DNA of 64,000 nt from Mesostigma viride (lineage: Eukaryota > Streptophyta > Mesostigmatophyceae > Mesostigmatales > Mesostigmataceae). The stretch spans positions 607,461 to 671,460 of the forward strand of contig RPFO01000034.1 of assembly GCA_009746045.1 (NCBI GenBank). The letters are read 5' to 3'. Of the stretch, positions 31,401 to 41,138 are shown piece after piece. The notes under the pieces are model-generated. The model searched no databases. It was not told the origin of the DNA and saw only the letters and a list, made by a program, of their open reading frames with translations. Every line of letters begins with the position of its first letter. Within the stretch, counting starts at the first letter, position 1. Made by a program: the position numbers and the translations under genes.

Positions 31401-32351
31401 AGGGGCCGCCCCGGACCGGGAGGCCGGTGCGGCCGCCGGGCCGCCGGGCAGGCCGTTCTGGGGGGTTTGGCGGCGGCACTGCCGCTCATGCTGGTACCGC
31501 CCGTGGATCGAAAAAATCCGCTGGCAATGGGCTGCCGGGCAGCGGTAGCAGTCCATGGCGCGCATGGCGGCCTCCGTGATGTGGGGGTGGGAAGCCCGAA
31601 TGTGCACCAGCAACGAATTCCGGTTGGGCAGGCGCGCGCCACACGGGTCACCAAGGGGACCATCGACTTGGCAATAATGGAAGCCATCTGAGGGGGTGCG
31701 CCCACCCGGTTGGGCCGGCCCGGGTCGAGAGGGGGAGGGGTCGGGAGCACCCTCAGCCAGAGGAACTACAGCTGCAGCGGAACCCAGGGCGGGGCCGGCC
31801 GCCGGGCGGTCAGCAGGGCTCGTGGCAGCCGAGGACAAGACCGGCGCGGGGACGGCCCCCACGGCCGGGAGGGGGGCGCTGGAGGAGGCAGCCAAGCCGG
31901 CGCGCGACCCACGACCACGCACAGGGGAGGCAGGTGTCGGGGCAGGCGCGTGGGACTGGCGGCGCACGGACACGGGCGAGGGCCCCAGCGGGAGAACGCC
32001 AGGAGGCAAGGGGGAAAGGACCGCGGCCCGGCAAAGGGGGCAGGTGGCGGAGGTCGTGTGCAAGCTCGTGGCGATGCAAGCTTGATGGAAGACGTGGCCG
32101 CAAGCAGGGAGGCGGCAGAGACCGTCACCAGGGCGAGGCAGGTCCAAGCAGATGGGGCAGGAGGGGCCGCTGGCAGTGACATCCACCAAGTGGGCCGGCC
32201 CGTAGTGGGCGGGCGCCGCGTCCCACCCCAGCTCCCAGCTCGGCAGTCGGGCGATCTCATCGGCGGAGAGAAGACGGCGGCGCGGACCAGCAGGGTGCCA
32301 GACATGGGGGATGCCCGCAAGCTCGAGCACATCGTGCAAGATGGCGGGCAC
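28431..32351 (-). CDS. RING and C2H2 fingers, reverse transcriptase and restriction-like endonuclease
   Basis: RING-H2 at residues 65-107 (C65-x2-C68-x15-C84-x-H86-x2-H89-x2-C92-x11-C104-x2-C107). Pro/Ala-rich linker. C2H2-like fingers at 227-292. RT at roughly 575-800: ARLIALLKDD, RPIACGEVLRKLVSK, VALKVDCHNAFN (Asp667), GTQQGDPLGP, LLAYMDDIHALG (YMDD 757-760) and LRLTLPKCAVF. The C-terminal endonuclease has CCHC residues C1101, C1104, H1114, C1118, then RPD 1168-1170 and LLIDVSV (Asp1186). RLE nicks target DNA and RT copies element RNA onto the nick. The first Met here is not the true start: the frame is open upstream, and a G10 run at 32383-32392 shifts it from the PHD-bearing frames. Intact otherwise and ends with TAG at 28431. 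Confidence 0.88.
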   Translation of the reverse strand: MPAILHDVLELAGIPHVWHPAGPRRRLLSADEIARLPSWELGWDAAPAHYGPAHLVDVTASGPSCPICLDLPRPGDGLCRLPACGHVFHQACIATSLHTTSATCPLCRAAVLSPLPPGVLPLGPSPVSVRRQSHAPAPTPASPVRGRGSRAGLAASSSAPLPAVGAVPAPVLSSAATSPADRPAAGPALGSAAAVVPLAEGAPDPSPSRPGPAQPGGRTPSDGFHYCQVDGPLGDPCGARLPNRNSLLVHIRASHPHITEAAMRAMDCYRCPAAHCQRIFSIHGRYQHERQCRRQTPQNGLPGGPAAAPASRSGAAPRSAPAPPPASQGTSDPGDLSAGWAFLATLPFAACARNPCMTLPDVPHRARSLFTRCALLSLARMHSHPLDELGHKLFLVTPRLLLAPLERGVRGVQGAVIARCRRFLLGDWEGLWALQPPASTRVSGAASFARVEADVMRLVKVGELSRAMQKLELTALAPSTPPTLQALRDLHPDEPAFAVPAPATPPPPPIVLDLDIFTAVLKDLPNASSTGPSGWRYEHLSVMAGHGGATALFEAAADLAAGSLAPAARPWLAGARLIALLKDDVPPPAGRVRPIACGEVLRKLVSKVICRQKAPEFRAYFCPNRSDTEESVAAQLGVATKGGSDIIVHTVQAYLETHPTHVALKVDCHNAFNAVTKASIFEAVGEAFPDLLAWTAACYGEPTQLSFLMEDGTFADIASRTGTQQGDPLGPFYLSAPLHKALQGVHAAHPDVVLLAYMDDIHALGPADAVVAALAALEVAMAAINLRLTLPKCAVFSPQGDCSGFPAAIPGALARARGFSCLGVPVGDPDYVEEELRATVEQRTHVLETWARLKDPQTKGLLLWFCAHPRVVHWLRGAPPHLVRLAAEGHDERIQAALQVLLPGPSLPAHSMRLATLPCRMGGCGLTRAARLAPAAFLGSVAQAWAEIRRLVPSAVSAIPDLVTPSPFPFVQAVQDSYLGIQQACDLVRPAQAVHRRLPRGTPGVSTVVSPSVFPACVHEKQQKTYAGILHCADWMGLHASLNDQGKAWLHSVSLEGSVGSAFLRALPMSPLFTLVPALYAIALRHQLFAPQPLITAGASCGSCGLALDTTGTHYIACMGGQQNQNWFLYLHTALLRVVCAMVRSVFPHSTIKCEDADGAALYSPNHRPDITVLDYDGQGCHLLIDVSVARPLSGRHILRAAVDAGAAAAVAERDKFASYGNVGPHRVIPFVLEEFGAMGPKTAEFFHECCQRREDRLDLEGQTAPWSARTWSSYWRQRLSLALTRTVADVLFRRTRADFVATHTV

Positions 32352-32365
32352 GGCCGCACCCGCGC

Positions 32366-33534
32366 TCAGCTCAAGAACACGCCCCCCCCCGCATCGTACA
32401 GAACCAGGTCGCCGGCGTGCACGGTGACAGGAGCCCCGAAGTCAACGCGCAGGCGGGCGGCTTGCGCTGGGGTGACCGCCGTAGTCAAGCGCCCGTGGGC
32501 CTGCGCAACAAGGCCGGCCGAGCCGGGCCCGGCAGAGGCAAGAAACGTGTGCAGCTGAGGGCGATCGAGCAAGGCGTGGTCGGTGGCCCCCCCAGCGAGA
32601 TATGTCGCACGGGCGGCCTGCTGGGCCTGCACGGCAAGCCCTGTAGCAAAGAGCACCACCGCCTGCGCCACTTGAGCGTCCAGATTCAGGAGCCATTCTT
32701 GGCGCACCGCGGGCAGGTGCCAAGGCAGGCGGCCGCCGGCATGGTAGTCCTCGAGGACAAACCCCCAAAGCGTGGAGGCAAGGACAGGGGGGGAGGCTGC
32801 CTGCAGCATGTGCCGGACACGAACCACAAGGGCACTAAATTCAGGGGGCCGTGGGAGCGTAGGAAACGCCGCGTGCAAGCCGACAGCGTCCAACAGCAAG
32901 GGGCAATACAGCCAAGAGAACGTGGCGTGCCGGAGCGCGCTGACGCCCGCAATGTTGGTGGGGGGCCAAACGGAGAAGTCGTGGGACCCAAGCGCGGCCG
33001 ACCAGGGGCCCACCACAGGAGTCGCCGCAGGGTGTCCCACAGCCTCAGGGAGGAGAGCCGCCAGGGACCCCTCAAGCACAGGAGGACGCAGGTCAGTGGC
33101 CACCGCCGTGCTGGCCGGAGGTGGATCCCCAGAGCTAGGCGGGGCAGGGCCAGGGGACCCCGCGGAGGGGCCGGACGTGACGGCGCGGGGAGAGCGGGAG
33201 CACGGTGTGGAACCCTCCACGAGGCCGCAAGGCCCAGGAGAGGGTCCAGCGAGGGGCTGCGGGAGGGGGCGCGGGCCGAATGGGATCCCGGGGTCGACAC
33301 GGCCGCGCGTCGGGAGCCTAGGGACGGCCGAGGCGGGGCCACGCAATGAGGGCACGCCCAAGGACCCGGGGGAGGCAGCCGGAAGAGGGGCGGGACCAAG
33401 CAGCGCGTGTGCCAGCCGCATTGGCACGAATCACACACAAGGAGACGGGGGGCATCCTCACCACTGTGGCAGACCTCGCACACAAGCGAGAGTGGCACAG
33501 GGGCGCCACGACCGCCGTCGTCCAGGTCGCCCAT
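32366..33534 (-). CDS. N-terminal part of the LINE protein: PHD finger and unknown helical region
   Basis: ATG 33534 begins a frame with a clear PHD finger: C19-x2-C22-x11-C34-x2-C37-x4-H42-x2-C45-x15-C61-x2-C64. A Pro/Ser-rich linker follows, in which the frame shifts (33200-33330) to the one ending at 32366. The second half is helical and unrecognised: FSVWPPTNIAGVSALRHATF, VRVRHMLQAASPPVLASTLW, WLLNLDAQVAQAVVLFATGL. It then reads VTVHAGDLVLYDAGGG, where the G-run shift leads into the RING-RT frame. PHD fingers bind histone H3 tails, so a role in target choice is possible but inferred. Confidence 0.75.
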
Positions 33535-33691
33535 CTCCTGCAGGTGCGCCGCGATGCGTAAGGACCGACGCGGCGCAGGGCGCCACTAGGCAGCGCATCC
33601 CGCGCCCGGGAGGTGCGTCGTCGTGAAGGAGGCATGGGGAGGTGCGTAAAACAACGGAACCGGAAGCGCGGGGGGAGAGCGAGATGCGGAC

Positions 33692-33751
33692 GCGGGGGGT
33701 TTGGGGGGCGTGCCCCCCAAGCGGGGGGTTTGGGGGGCGGCAGCCCCCCAA
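33692..33751. repeat. Tandem G-run hairpins at the LINE 5' end
   Basis: Two ~29-bp units, each with GCGGGGGGTTTGGGGGGC. Each contains a 9-bp perfect stem: TTGGGGGGC/GCCCCCCAA at 33701-33720 (2-nt loop) and at 33730-33751 (4-nt loop). G-runs could form quadruplexes. Adjacent to the first satellite base. Confidence 0.85.
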
Positions 33752-33756
33752 CGCGG

Positions 33757-36700
33757 GGCGCAGGTTTTTTCAGCTGTGCATGAAGAAAAAAACGTGTCTC
33801 AATCCAGGAACCCCCGTCGGTTCATCATGTCAGCCTAGAAAACTGGAGCGGTGGAGCCACAACTAACGGGAAAGCCGCATTCAAATTCGCCTAGCCCACG
33901 GGTCACAATTGGCCGACAGGTAGATGCAGCCAGCCCCGGGCGTGTCGCAGACAGTAATCACTACCGTAGGCCGCGGTGCCGCACCTCGGCGCAGGTTTTT
34001 TCAGCTGTGCATGGAGAAAAAAACGTGTCTCAATCCAGGAACCCCCGTCGGTTCATCATGTCAGCCTAGAAAACTGGAGCGGTGGAGCCACAACTAACGG
34101 GAAAGCCGCATTCAAATTCGCCTAGCCCACGGGTCACAATTGGCCGACAGGTAGATGCAGCCAGCCCCGGGCGTGTCGCAGACAGTAATCACTACGTAGG
34201 CCGCGGTGCCGCACCTCGGCGCAGGTTTTTTCAGCTGTGCATGGAGAAAAAAACGTGTCTCAATCCAGGAACCCCCGTCGGTTCATCATGTCAGCCTAGA
34301 AAACTGGAGCGGTGGAGCCACAACTAACGGGAAAGCCGCATTCAAATTCGCCTAGCCCACGGGTCACAATTGGCCGACAGGTAGATGCAGCCAGCCCCGG
34401 GCGTGTCGCAGACAGTAATCACTACGTAGGCCGCGGTGCCGCACCTCGGCGCAGGTTTTTTCAGCTGTGCATGGAGAAAAAAACGTGTCTCAATCCAGGA
34501 ACCCCCGTCGGTTCATCATGTCAGCCTAGAAAACTGGAGCGGTGGAGCCACAACTAACGGGAAAGCCGCATTCAAATTCGCCTAGCCCACGGGTCACAAT
34601 TGGCCGACAGGTAGATGCAGCCAGCCCCGGGCGTGTCGCAGACAGTAATCACTACCGTAGGCCGCGGTGCCGCACCTCGGCGCAGGTTTTTTCAGCTGTG
34701 CATGGAGAAAAAAACGTGTCTCAATCCAGGAACCCCCGTCGGTTCATCATGTCAGCCTAGAAAACTGGAGCGGTGGAGCCACAACTAACGGGAAAGCCGC
34801 ATTCAAATTCGCCTAGCCCACGGGTCACAATTGGCCGACAGGTAGATGCAGCCAGCCCCGGGCGTGTCGCAGACAGTAATCACTACGTAGGCCGCGGTGC
34901 CGCACCTCGGCGCAGGTTTTTTCAGCTGTGCATGGAGAAAAAAACGTGTCTCAATCCAGGAACCCCCGTCGGTTCATCATGTCAGCCTAGAAAACTGGAG
35001 CGGTGGAGCCACAACTAACGGGAAAGCCGCATTCAAATTCGCCTAGCCCACGGGTCACAATTGGCCGACAGGTAGATGCAGCCAGCCCCGGGCGTGTCGC
35101 AGACAGTAATCACTACGTAGGCCGCGGTGCCGCACCTCGGCGCAGGTTTTTTCAGCTGTGCATGGAGAAAAAAACGTGTCTCAATCCAGGAACCCCCGTC
35201 GGTTCATCATGTCAGCCTAGAAAACTGGAGCGGTGGAGCCACAACTAACGGGAAAGCCGCATTCAAATTCGCCTAGCCCACGGGTCACAATTGGCCGACA
35301 GGTAGATGCAGCCAGCCCCGGGCGTGTCGCAGACAGTAATCACTACCGTAGGCCGCGGTGCCGCACCTCGGCGCAGGTTTTTTCAGCTGTGCATGGAGAA
35401 AAAAACGTGTCTCAATCCAGGAACCCCCGTCGGTTCATCATGTCAGCCTAGAAAACTGGAGCGGTGGAGCCACAACTAACGGGAAAGCCGCATTCAAATT
35501 CGCCTAGCCCACGGGTCACAATTGGCCGACAGGTAGATGCAGCCAGCCCCGGGCGTGTCGCAGACAGTAATCACTACCGTAGGCCGCGGTGCCGCACCTC
35601 GGCGCAGGTTTTTTCAGCTGTGCATGGAGAAAAAAACGTGTCTCAATCCAGGAACCCCCGTCGGTTCATCATGTCAGCCTAGAAAACTGGAGCGGTGGAG
35701 CCACAACTAACGGGAAAGCCGCATTCAAATTCGCCTAGCCCACGGGTCACAATTGGCCGACAGGTAGATGCAGCCAGCCCCGGGCGTGTCGCAGACAGTA
35801 ATCACTACCGTAGGCCGCGGTGCCGCACCTCGGCGCAGGTTTTTTCAGCTGTGCATGGAGAAAAAAACGTGTCTCAATCCAGGAACCCCCGTCGGTTCAT
35901 CATGTCAGCCTAGAAAACTGGAGCGGTGGAGCCACAACTAACGGGAAAGCCGCATTCAAATTCGCCTAGCCCACGGGTCACAATTGGCCGACAGGTAGAT
36001 GCAGCCAGCCCCGGGCGTGTCGCAGACAGTAATCACTACCGTAGGCCGCGGTGCCGCACCTCGGCGCAGGTTTTTTCAGCTGTGCATGGAGAAAAAAACG
36101 TGTCTCAATCCAGGAACCCCCGTCGGTTCATCATGTCAGCCTAGAAAACTGGAGCGGTGGAGCCACAACTAACGGGAAAGCCGCATTCAAATTCGCCTAG
36201 CCCACGGGTCACAATTGGCCGACAGGTAGATGCAGCCAGCCCCGGGCGTGTCGCAGACAGTAATCACTACGTAGGCCGCGGTGCCGCACCTCGGCGCAGG
36301 TTTTTTCAGCTGTGCATGGAGAAAAAAACGTGTCTCAATCCAGGAACCCCCGTCGGTTCATCATGTCAGCCTAGAAAACTGGAGCGGTGGAGCCACAACT
36401 AACGGGAAAGCCGCATTCAAATTCGCCTAGCCCACGGGTCACAATTGGCCGACAGGTAGATGCAGCCAGCCCCGGGCGTGTCGCAGACAGTAATCACTAC
36501 CGTAGGCCGCGGTGCCGCACCTCGGCGCAGGTTTTTTCAGCTGTGCATGAAGAAAAAAACGTGTCTCAATCCAGGAACCCCCGTCGGTTCATCATGTCAG
36601 CCTAGAAAACTGGAGCGGTGGAGCCACAACTAACGGGAAAGCCGCATTCAAATTCGCCTAGCCCACGGGTCACAATTGGCCGACAGGTAGATGCAGCCAG

Positions 36701-37871
36701 CCCCGGGCGTGTCGCAGACAGTAATCACTACCGTAGGCCGCGGTGCCGCACCTCGGCGCAGGTTTTTTCAGCTGTGCATGAAGAAAAAAACGTGTCTCAA
36801 TCCAGGAACCCCCGTCGGTTCATCATGTCAGCCTAGAAAACTGGAGCGGTGGAGCCACAACTAACGGGAAAGCCGCATTCAAATTCGCCTAGCCCACGGG
36901 TCACAATTGGCCGACAGGTAGATGCAGCCAGCCCCGGGCGTGTCGCAGACAGTAATCACTACCGTAGGCCGCGGTGCCGCACCTCGGCGCAGGTTTTTTC
37001 AGCTGTGCATGAAGAAAAAAACGTGTCTCAATCCAGGAACCCCCGTCGGTTCATCATGTCAGCCTAGAAAACTGGAGCGGTGGAGCCACAACTAACGGGA
37101 AAGCCGCATTCAAATTCGCCTAGCCCACGGGTCACAATTGGCCGACAGGTAGATGCAGCCAGCCCCGGGCGTGTCGCAGACAGTAATCACTACCGTAGGC
37201 CGCGGTGCCGCACCTCGGCGCAGGTTTTTTCAGCTGTGCATGAAGAAAAAAACGTGTCTCAATCCAGGAACCCCCGTCGGTTCATCATGTCAGCCTAGAA
37301 AACTGGAGCGGTGGAGCCACAACTAACGGGAAAGCCGCATTCAAATTCGCCTAGCCCACGGGTCACAATTGGCCGACAGGTAGATGCAGCCAGCCCCGGG
37401 CGTGTCGCAGACAGTAATCACTACCGTAGGCCGCGGTGCCGCACCTCGGCGCAGGTTTTTTCAGCTGTGCATGAAGAAAAAAACGTGTCTCAATCCAGGA
37501 ACCCCCGTCGGTTCATCATGTCAGCCTAGAAAACTGGAGCGGTGGAGCCACAACTAACGGGAAAGCCGCATTCAAATTCGCCTAGCCCACGGGTCACAAT
37601 TGGCCGACAGGTAGATGCAGCCAGCCCCGGGCGTGTCGCAGACAGTAATCACTACCGTAGGCCGCGGTGCCGCACCTCGGCGCAGGTTTTTTCAGCTGTG
37701 CATGAAGAAAAAAACGTGTCTCAATCCAGGAACCCCCGTCGGTTCATCATGTCAGCCTAGAAAACTGGAGCGGTGGAGCCACAACTAACGGGAAAGCCGC
37801 ATTCAAATTCGCCTAGCCCACGGGTCACAATTGGCCGACAGGTAGATGCAGCCAGCCCCGGGCGTGTCGCA
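33757..37871. repeat. 231-bp satellite array 1 (~18 monomers)
   Basis: Head-to-tail monomers, 230 or 231 bp; the difference is one C (ACTACGTAGG against ACTACCGTAGG). Start-to-start spacings run 231, 230, 230, 231, 230, 230, 231, 231, 231, 231, 230, then 231 throughout. Monomers to about 36400 mostly have CATGGAG after the T-tract; later ones have CATGAAG. Each monomer carries GGTTTTTTC and GAAAAAAAC as an inverted pair 12-13 bp apart. The short open frames in each monomer are a by-product of repetition. Ends at the CACTA insertion. Confidence 0.95.
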
Positions 37872-37883
37872 CACTAGGAACTC

Positions 37884-38210
37884 AGATTCTGAGAATTTTC
37901 TCAAAACCCTCAATTTTCTCACCTTTTGTGAGAATTTTTTGAGAAAATTGAGAAAAATCTCAATTTTTTTCCGCAGACGCTAGGCAAAAAATCTCACCAG
38001 GGTGAGATTTTGGTGAGAAAAAGGGGGTTTTGGTGAGATTGGGGTGAGAAAAAACCCTAAAGTGAGAAAAAAGGTGAGAATGGGTGAGAAAAAGTCCGAA
38101 AAATTGAGAAAATTGAGAAAATTGAGAAGTTTCTCACCAACACGAGAAAAATCACAAGTCAACGTGGTGAGAAATTTCTCACCAAGAGTGTAACACGAGA
38201 AAAATCATGA
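37884..38210. repeat. Left subterminal repeats of CACTA element
   Basis: About twenty copies of TGAGAAAA, GTGAGAAA or GTGAGATT, mostly in one orientation, with A-runs between. They begin a few bases inside the TIR and thin out at about 38200. Confidence 0.85.
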
Positions 38211-38362
38211 GCTTTATTTCATTAAGTCCTGAACGTGAAAAAAAACTCAACACCACTTTGATATGCATTATAGGGTGCACAAAGGTGCAATTAATATAGG
38301 GTTGTCATACAATATAAAACAGCACATCATTCCATAAACAATGCTGTCATGCCCAAATTAAA

Positions 38363-39310
38363 TCAATAGTCATCTTCTTCAGAACTGCTGTCCGAGGGGT
38401 TGCTTGCATCAACATCATCTTCTGATGACATAGTGTCATCCCCACTAGTGTCGCAATAGTTCACAGCTTTACGCTGCCTTCCACTGGCCCTCTTTGCCAT
38501 AGGGACCTCCTCAATTACAACGGTGGGCTGGCTAGGTCCAGCATCTGTGGGAGCACCACGCTTGCGGCTGCGCCCTCGAGCAGGTGCCTTGCCAGCGCGG
38601 CGCACCACGTCGCCATCACCTAGGTCTGCCGCTGCCACCTTCTTCTTCTTGGACCCCTTCTTCTTGCCTTTCTTCTTGCCACTAGGCGGTGGCGGTGGCA
38701 TCGGCTCACCCTCCTCAATCACTTCAAACTGCGGCATGGTGGGGAAATCTGCTGCCACGCTGTGATACACATGGTTACTGAGGGCAGATTGCGCCTGATG
38801 TGCCATGCTCCATGGCAGTTTGGCAGGGATTACCACCATTTCGGGAGCATAGCATTCATCGACGACATACCCAACTGAGCTCACTGCACCTGGCAACACA
38901 AGGCACGACGACCTGGGGGCCTGTGCGCTGCTGATGACCACCAACCTCTCGTGGGGCAGGTGAGCGACATGAAGGCGATCAAAAAGCTCCACCTTCAACA
39001 ACAGCTGCCATTCCCAGCCCCCTCGTGGGTACTCTAACCTGGCCTTCAGAATGTGTGTAATGAAACCAAAGTCTACACCGCCCGGGCCATGCACCGCAAC
39101 TCCCGCATTCTTGTGCCGCTTTCCCTGGGATTGGTCCGCAGCCTCCGTGCGGTAGTTGAACCCGTGTATCCTGACTTTGTGGAAAGAATCCGCGTAGCGC
39201 TTCACGCCCCCACACGCCGCTACAATGCCTTGCGGCACAAGCGGCGTCAGGTTTAATGATGCCCATGCAAGCACGTTGAACGTTGTGTCAGCACAGCGAT
39301 CTCGCCTGCA
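38363..39310 (-). CDS. CACTA transposase C-terminal exon (DUF4216-like)
   Basis: An exon starting after TTTGAATGCAG (acceptor near 39309) reads RCADTTFNVLAWASLNLTPL, then YADSFHKVRIHGFNYRT. KNAGVAV, FGFITHILKARLEYPRGG, LLKVELFD and GYVVDECYAPEMVVIPAKLP follow. This matches the order of the DUF4216 domain at the C-terminus of plant CACTA transposases (VNG-F-T, N-SGV-V, FG-I--I--EY, V-LF, V-YV-D---W-VV). After it come PPPPP, a Lys-rich basic tract, an RKRG/RQRK basic patch and an acidic Ser/Asp/Glu tail ending in TAG or TAA near 38363. The open frame extends to 39451 without a good start, so this is taken as an exon. Confidence 0.7.
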   Translation of the reverse strand, partial: CRRDRCADTTFNVLAWASLNLTPLVPQGIVAACGGVKRYADSFHKVRIHGFNYRTEAADQSQGKRHKNAGVAVHGPGGVDFGFITHILKARLEYPRGGWEWQLLLKVELFDRLHVAHLPHERLVVISSAQAPRSSCLVLPGAVSSVGYVVDECYAPEMVVIPAKLPWSMAHQAQSALSNHVYHSVAADFPTMPQFEVIEEGEPMPPPPPSGKKKGKKKGSKKKKVAAADLGDGDVVRRAGKAPARGRSRKRGAPTDAGPSQPTVVIEEVPMAKRASGRQRKAVNYCDTSGDDTMSSEDDVDASNPSDSSSEEDDY

Positions 39311-39348
39311 TTCAAACAAACGCACACCGATAACCCAGCAAAGAGTAT
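39281..39348. repeat. Direct repeat around a splice acceptor, copy A
   Basis: About 68 bp beginning CGTTGTGTCAGCACAGCGAT, repeated at 39671-39738 with a few changes. On the minus strand it spans the acceptor of the DUF4216-like exon. Confidence 0.8.
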
Positions 39349-39670
39349 TATTATTGCAAGTATTGGTTATTAAAAAAAATAGAACAGATACAACACAGGA
39401 CGCTTTTACTGGCGGCAAGATCATGGCACCCGGATGGGTAAAACCAAACAAACTAGATATTAATTACTAGGGCTGGCTTTGTGACAGTAAAACATGATTG
39501 CATGGCTAATCCCAAGGCGCCTTTCAATAGGACTGAATTAAAAAAACCAAAGCAGACGGCGTAAGTAGCATTTGCAAAAAACAAGGCTCACCAGTAGGCC
39601 TCGTCGCCATTCGCAGGGTCGCTGTAATCAGCCTTGGGAAGGGCATCTTCTACCAGCAAATCCCTTGCCG

Positions 39671-39738
39671 CGTTGTGTCAGCACAGCGATCCCCCCTGCA
39701 TCCAAACAAAGGCACACCGATAACCAAGCAAAGAGTAT
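39671..39738. repeat. Direct repeat around a splice acceptor, copy B
   Basis: Second copy of 39281-39348. On the minus strand it also ends in a GATGCAG acceptor-like string, followed by a frame that quickly hits a stop, so it looks like a partial exon duplication. Confidence 0.75.
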
Positions 39739-39739
39739 G

Positions 39740-39836
39740 CAAATGTGTAGCCTTGTTCATTGAAATTATGGCTGGCTTACGCAAAGAGCGACTGTAAGAT
39801 GACCTATACAGTGGGGCCGGAAACAGCTTGCTTGAT
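39740..39836 (+). repeat. Left arm of ~97-bp imperfect inverted repeat
   Basis: Encodes KSDCKMTYTVGPETACLI on the plus strand. Its reverse complement is at 40591-40685. Differences include both silent and replacement positions. Confidence 0.8.
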
Positions 39837-40590
39837 CAGGGCGTGTTTTTCGAGCTTCACTGGCCGGGAGTGTCTAGTGGTGAGAACCATTGCTGCGATC
39901 GCTTTCCCACCATTTACGAGGAAATACCCGCAAATGAAAAACCACTGAAACGGTCTAGCTAGTCAGTCATTACATTAGCCACATGCCATCATGCATGTTT
40001 CCAAACGTCCAGGAACTGCACACGGTGCAAATGCCATTTGCAGTGCAAAAATCCAGAGGACACGACCTCATTGCTTCATATTTGTATGCAGAAGACTAAA
40101 AAAGTAACATGCATTAATGGCCCGCATGCATAAAGGGCCTGAATTCTGATGCGGGCCCAACGGCAGCACCGCCAAAGCAGATAAGGGCCCGCAGTCTGAT
40201 GCGGGCCCCACGGCACCACCGCCATAGCAGAGCTCGAAGGTCGTGGTGCGCGTGAAACGTACGTATGCCCTTTGTCGGTAGGTGCCGTTGGGGTCAAATT
40301 GGGTGCCGCCAAAATCGGGCCGACGCGTCAATAGACTGAGGCCGTCGATGAGAGCCATCATGCGGCTTGGGGAACTTCAGCTAAGTTAACTTAACGCAAA
40401 CCACTGGTCGCCCGCGTCGGGAACCGGCCCAACGGCTCTCCCGCAACAGAAAATTACGCGGCATACTGCATAAGTCGTCGGATTGTTACATTTCGACGGT
40501 CAAGATTTCATGATGAGGTTTGCGTTCAATTTGCCGCAGTTTGCCGCCCAGAGAAAGTAGTTGTTGGACTCGTTGCCCACGATGAAACAC

Positions 40591-40685
40591 AATCAAGCAA
40601 GCCGTTTCCGGCCCCACCGTGTAGGTCATGTAGTCGCTCTTCACGTCAGCCAGCCGTAATTTCAATGCACAAGGCTACACATTTC
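40591..40685 (-). repeat. Right arm of inverted repeat; exon-like
   Basis: On the minus strand reads LKLRLADVKSDYMTYTVGPE and continues TACLIVFHRGQRVQQLLSLG, open to a TAA beyond the arm. AAATGTGTAG upstream could be an acceptor. Same orientation as the DUF4216-like exon, so it may be a transposase exon; the left arm would then be an inverted duplicate. Family not recognised. Confidence 0.55.
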
Positions 40686-41138
40686 CATCTCCATTCATAT
40701 TCATAATCCTGCACGACTCGAAAACGCGGACAAGATAACGGCAGGCTCGAGCTACCATGGTCCGGATTCTCCCGATTTCTGGCCTGCGCTGGTTGTCTCC
40801 TTGATATTGGCAACTCTCTCCGGTAAGAGATTTTCCGCAGTTTGGCTGTTTCGAAACGTTAATTAAGTGAGATGCCTTCGGATCAGGAGACTCACACAGC
40901 CGCGAAATCATGCCAAAGGTCATATGTTCGATCCCTTGCTGGTAGCTTCTGAGCTTTCTTATTTTCTGTGTTCCGCGGAATCTCAGATTTGGGCCGCTAG
41001 CGTTTTCACGTTTGTTGCTTTCTGATCCGACGACAACGTTGTGCCTTGCTCGTGTGACATCTGGCGCATGGTGTGATTCATGTGTATGGTGCTGCCTTGC
41101 CACATGGGGCTGCTTTGCCATAAGAGTGAGTGTTGGGT

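Larger units (their letters stand above)
28160..33756 (-). mobile_element. Non-LTR retrotransposon with PHD, RING, C2H2, RT and restriction-like endonuclease
   Basis: Minus-strand element whose 5' end abuts the satellite at 33757 and whose 3' end is placed at the A/T-rich tract (approximate). One long protein (about 1,700 codons if two frameshifts are discounted) carries all domains. The endonuclease type places it among RLE-bearing LINEs (CRE/R2/R4/HERO/NeSL group) and not the APE group. No TSD could be assigned because the left flank is not satellite. Confidence 0.75.

Noticed and set aside
28431-32351. RT as part of a bacterial diversity-generating element or group II intron
   Set aside because: RING, C2H2 and restriction-like endonuclease domains and the eukaryotic context identify a non-LTR retrotransposon.
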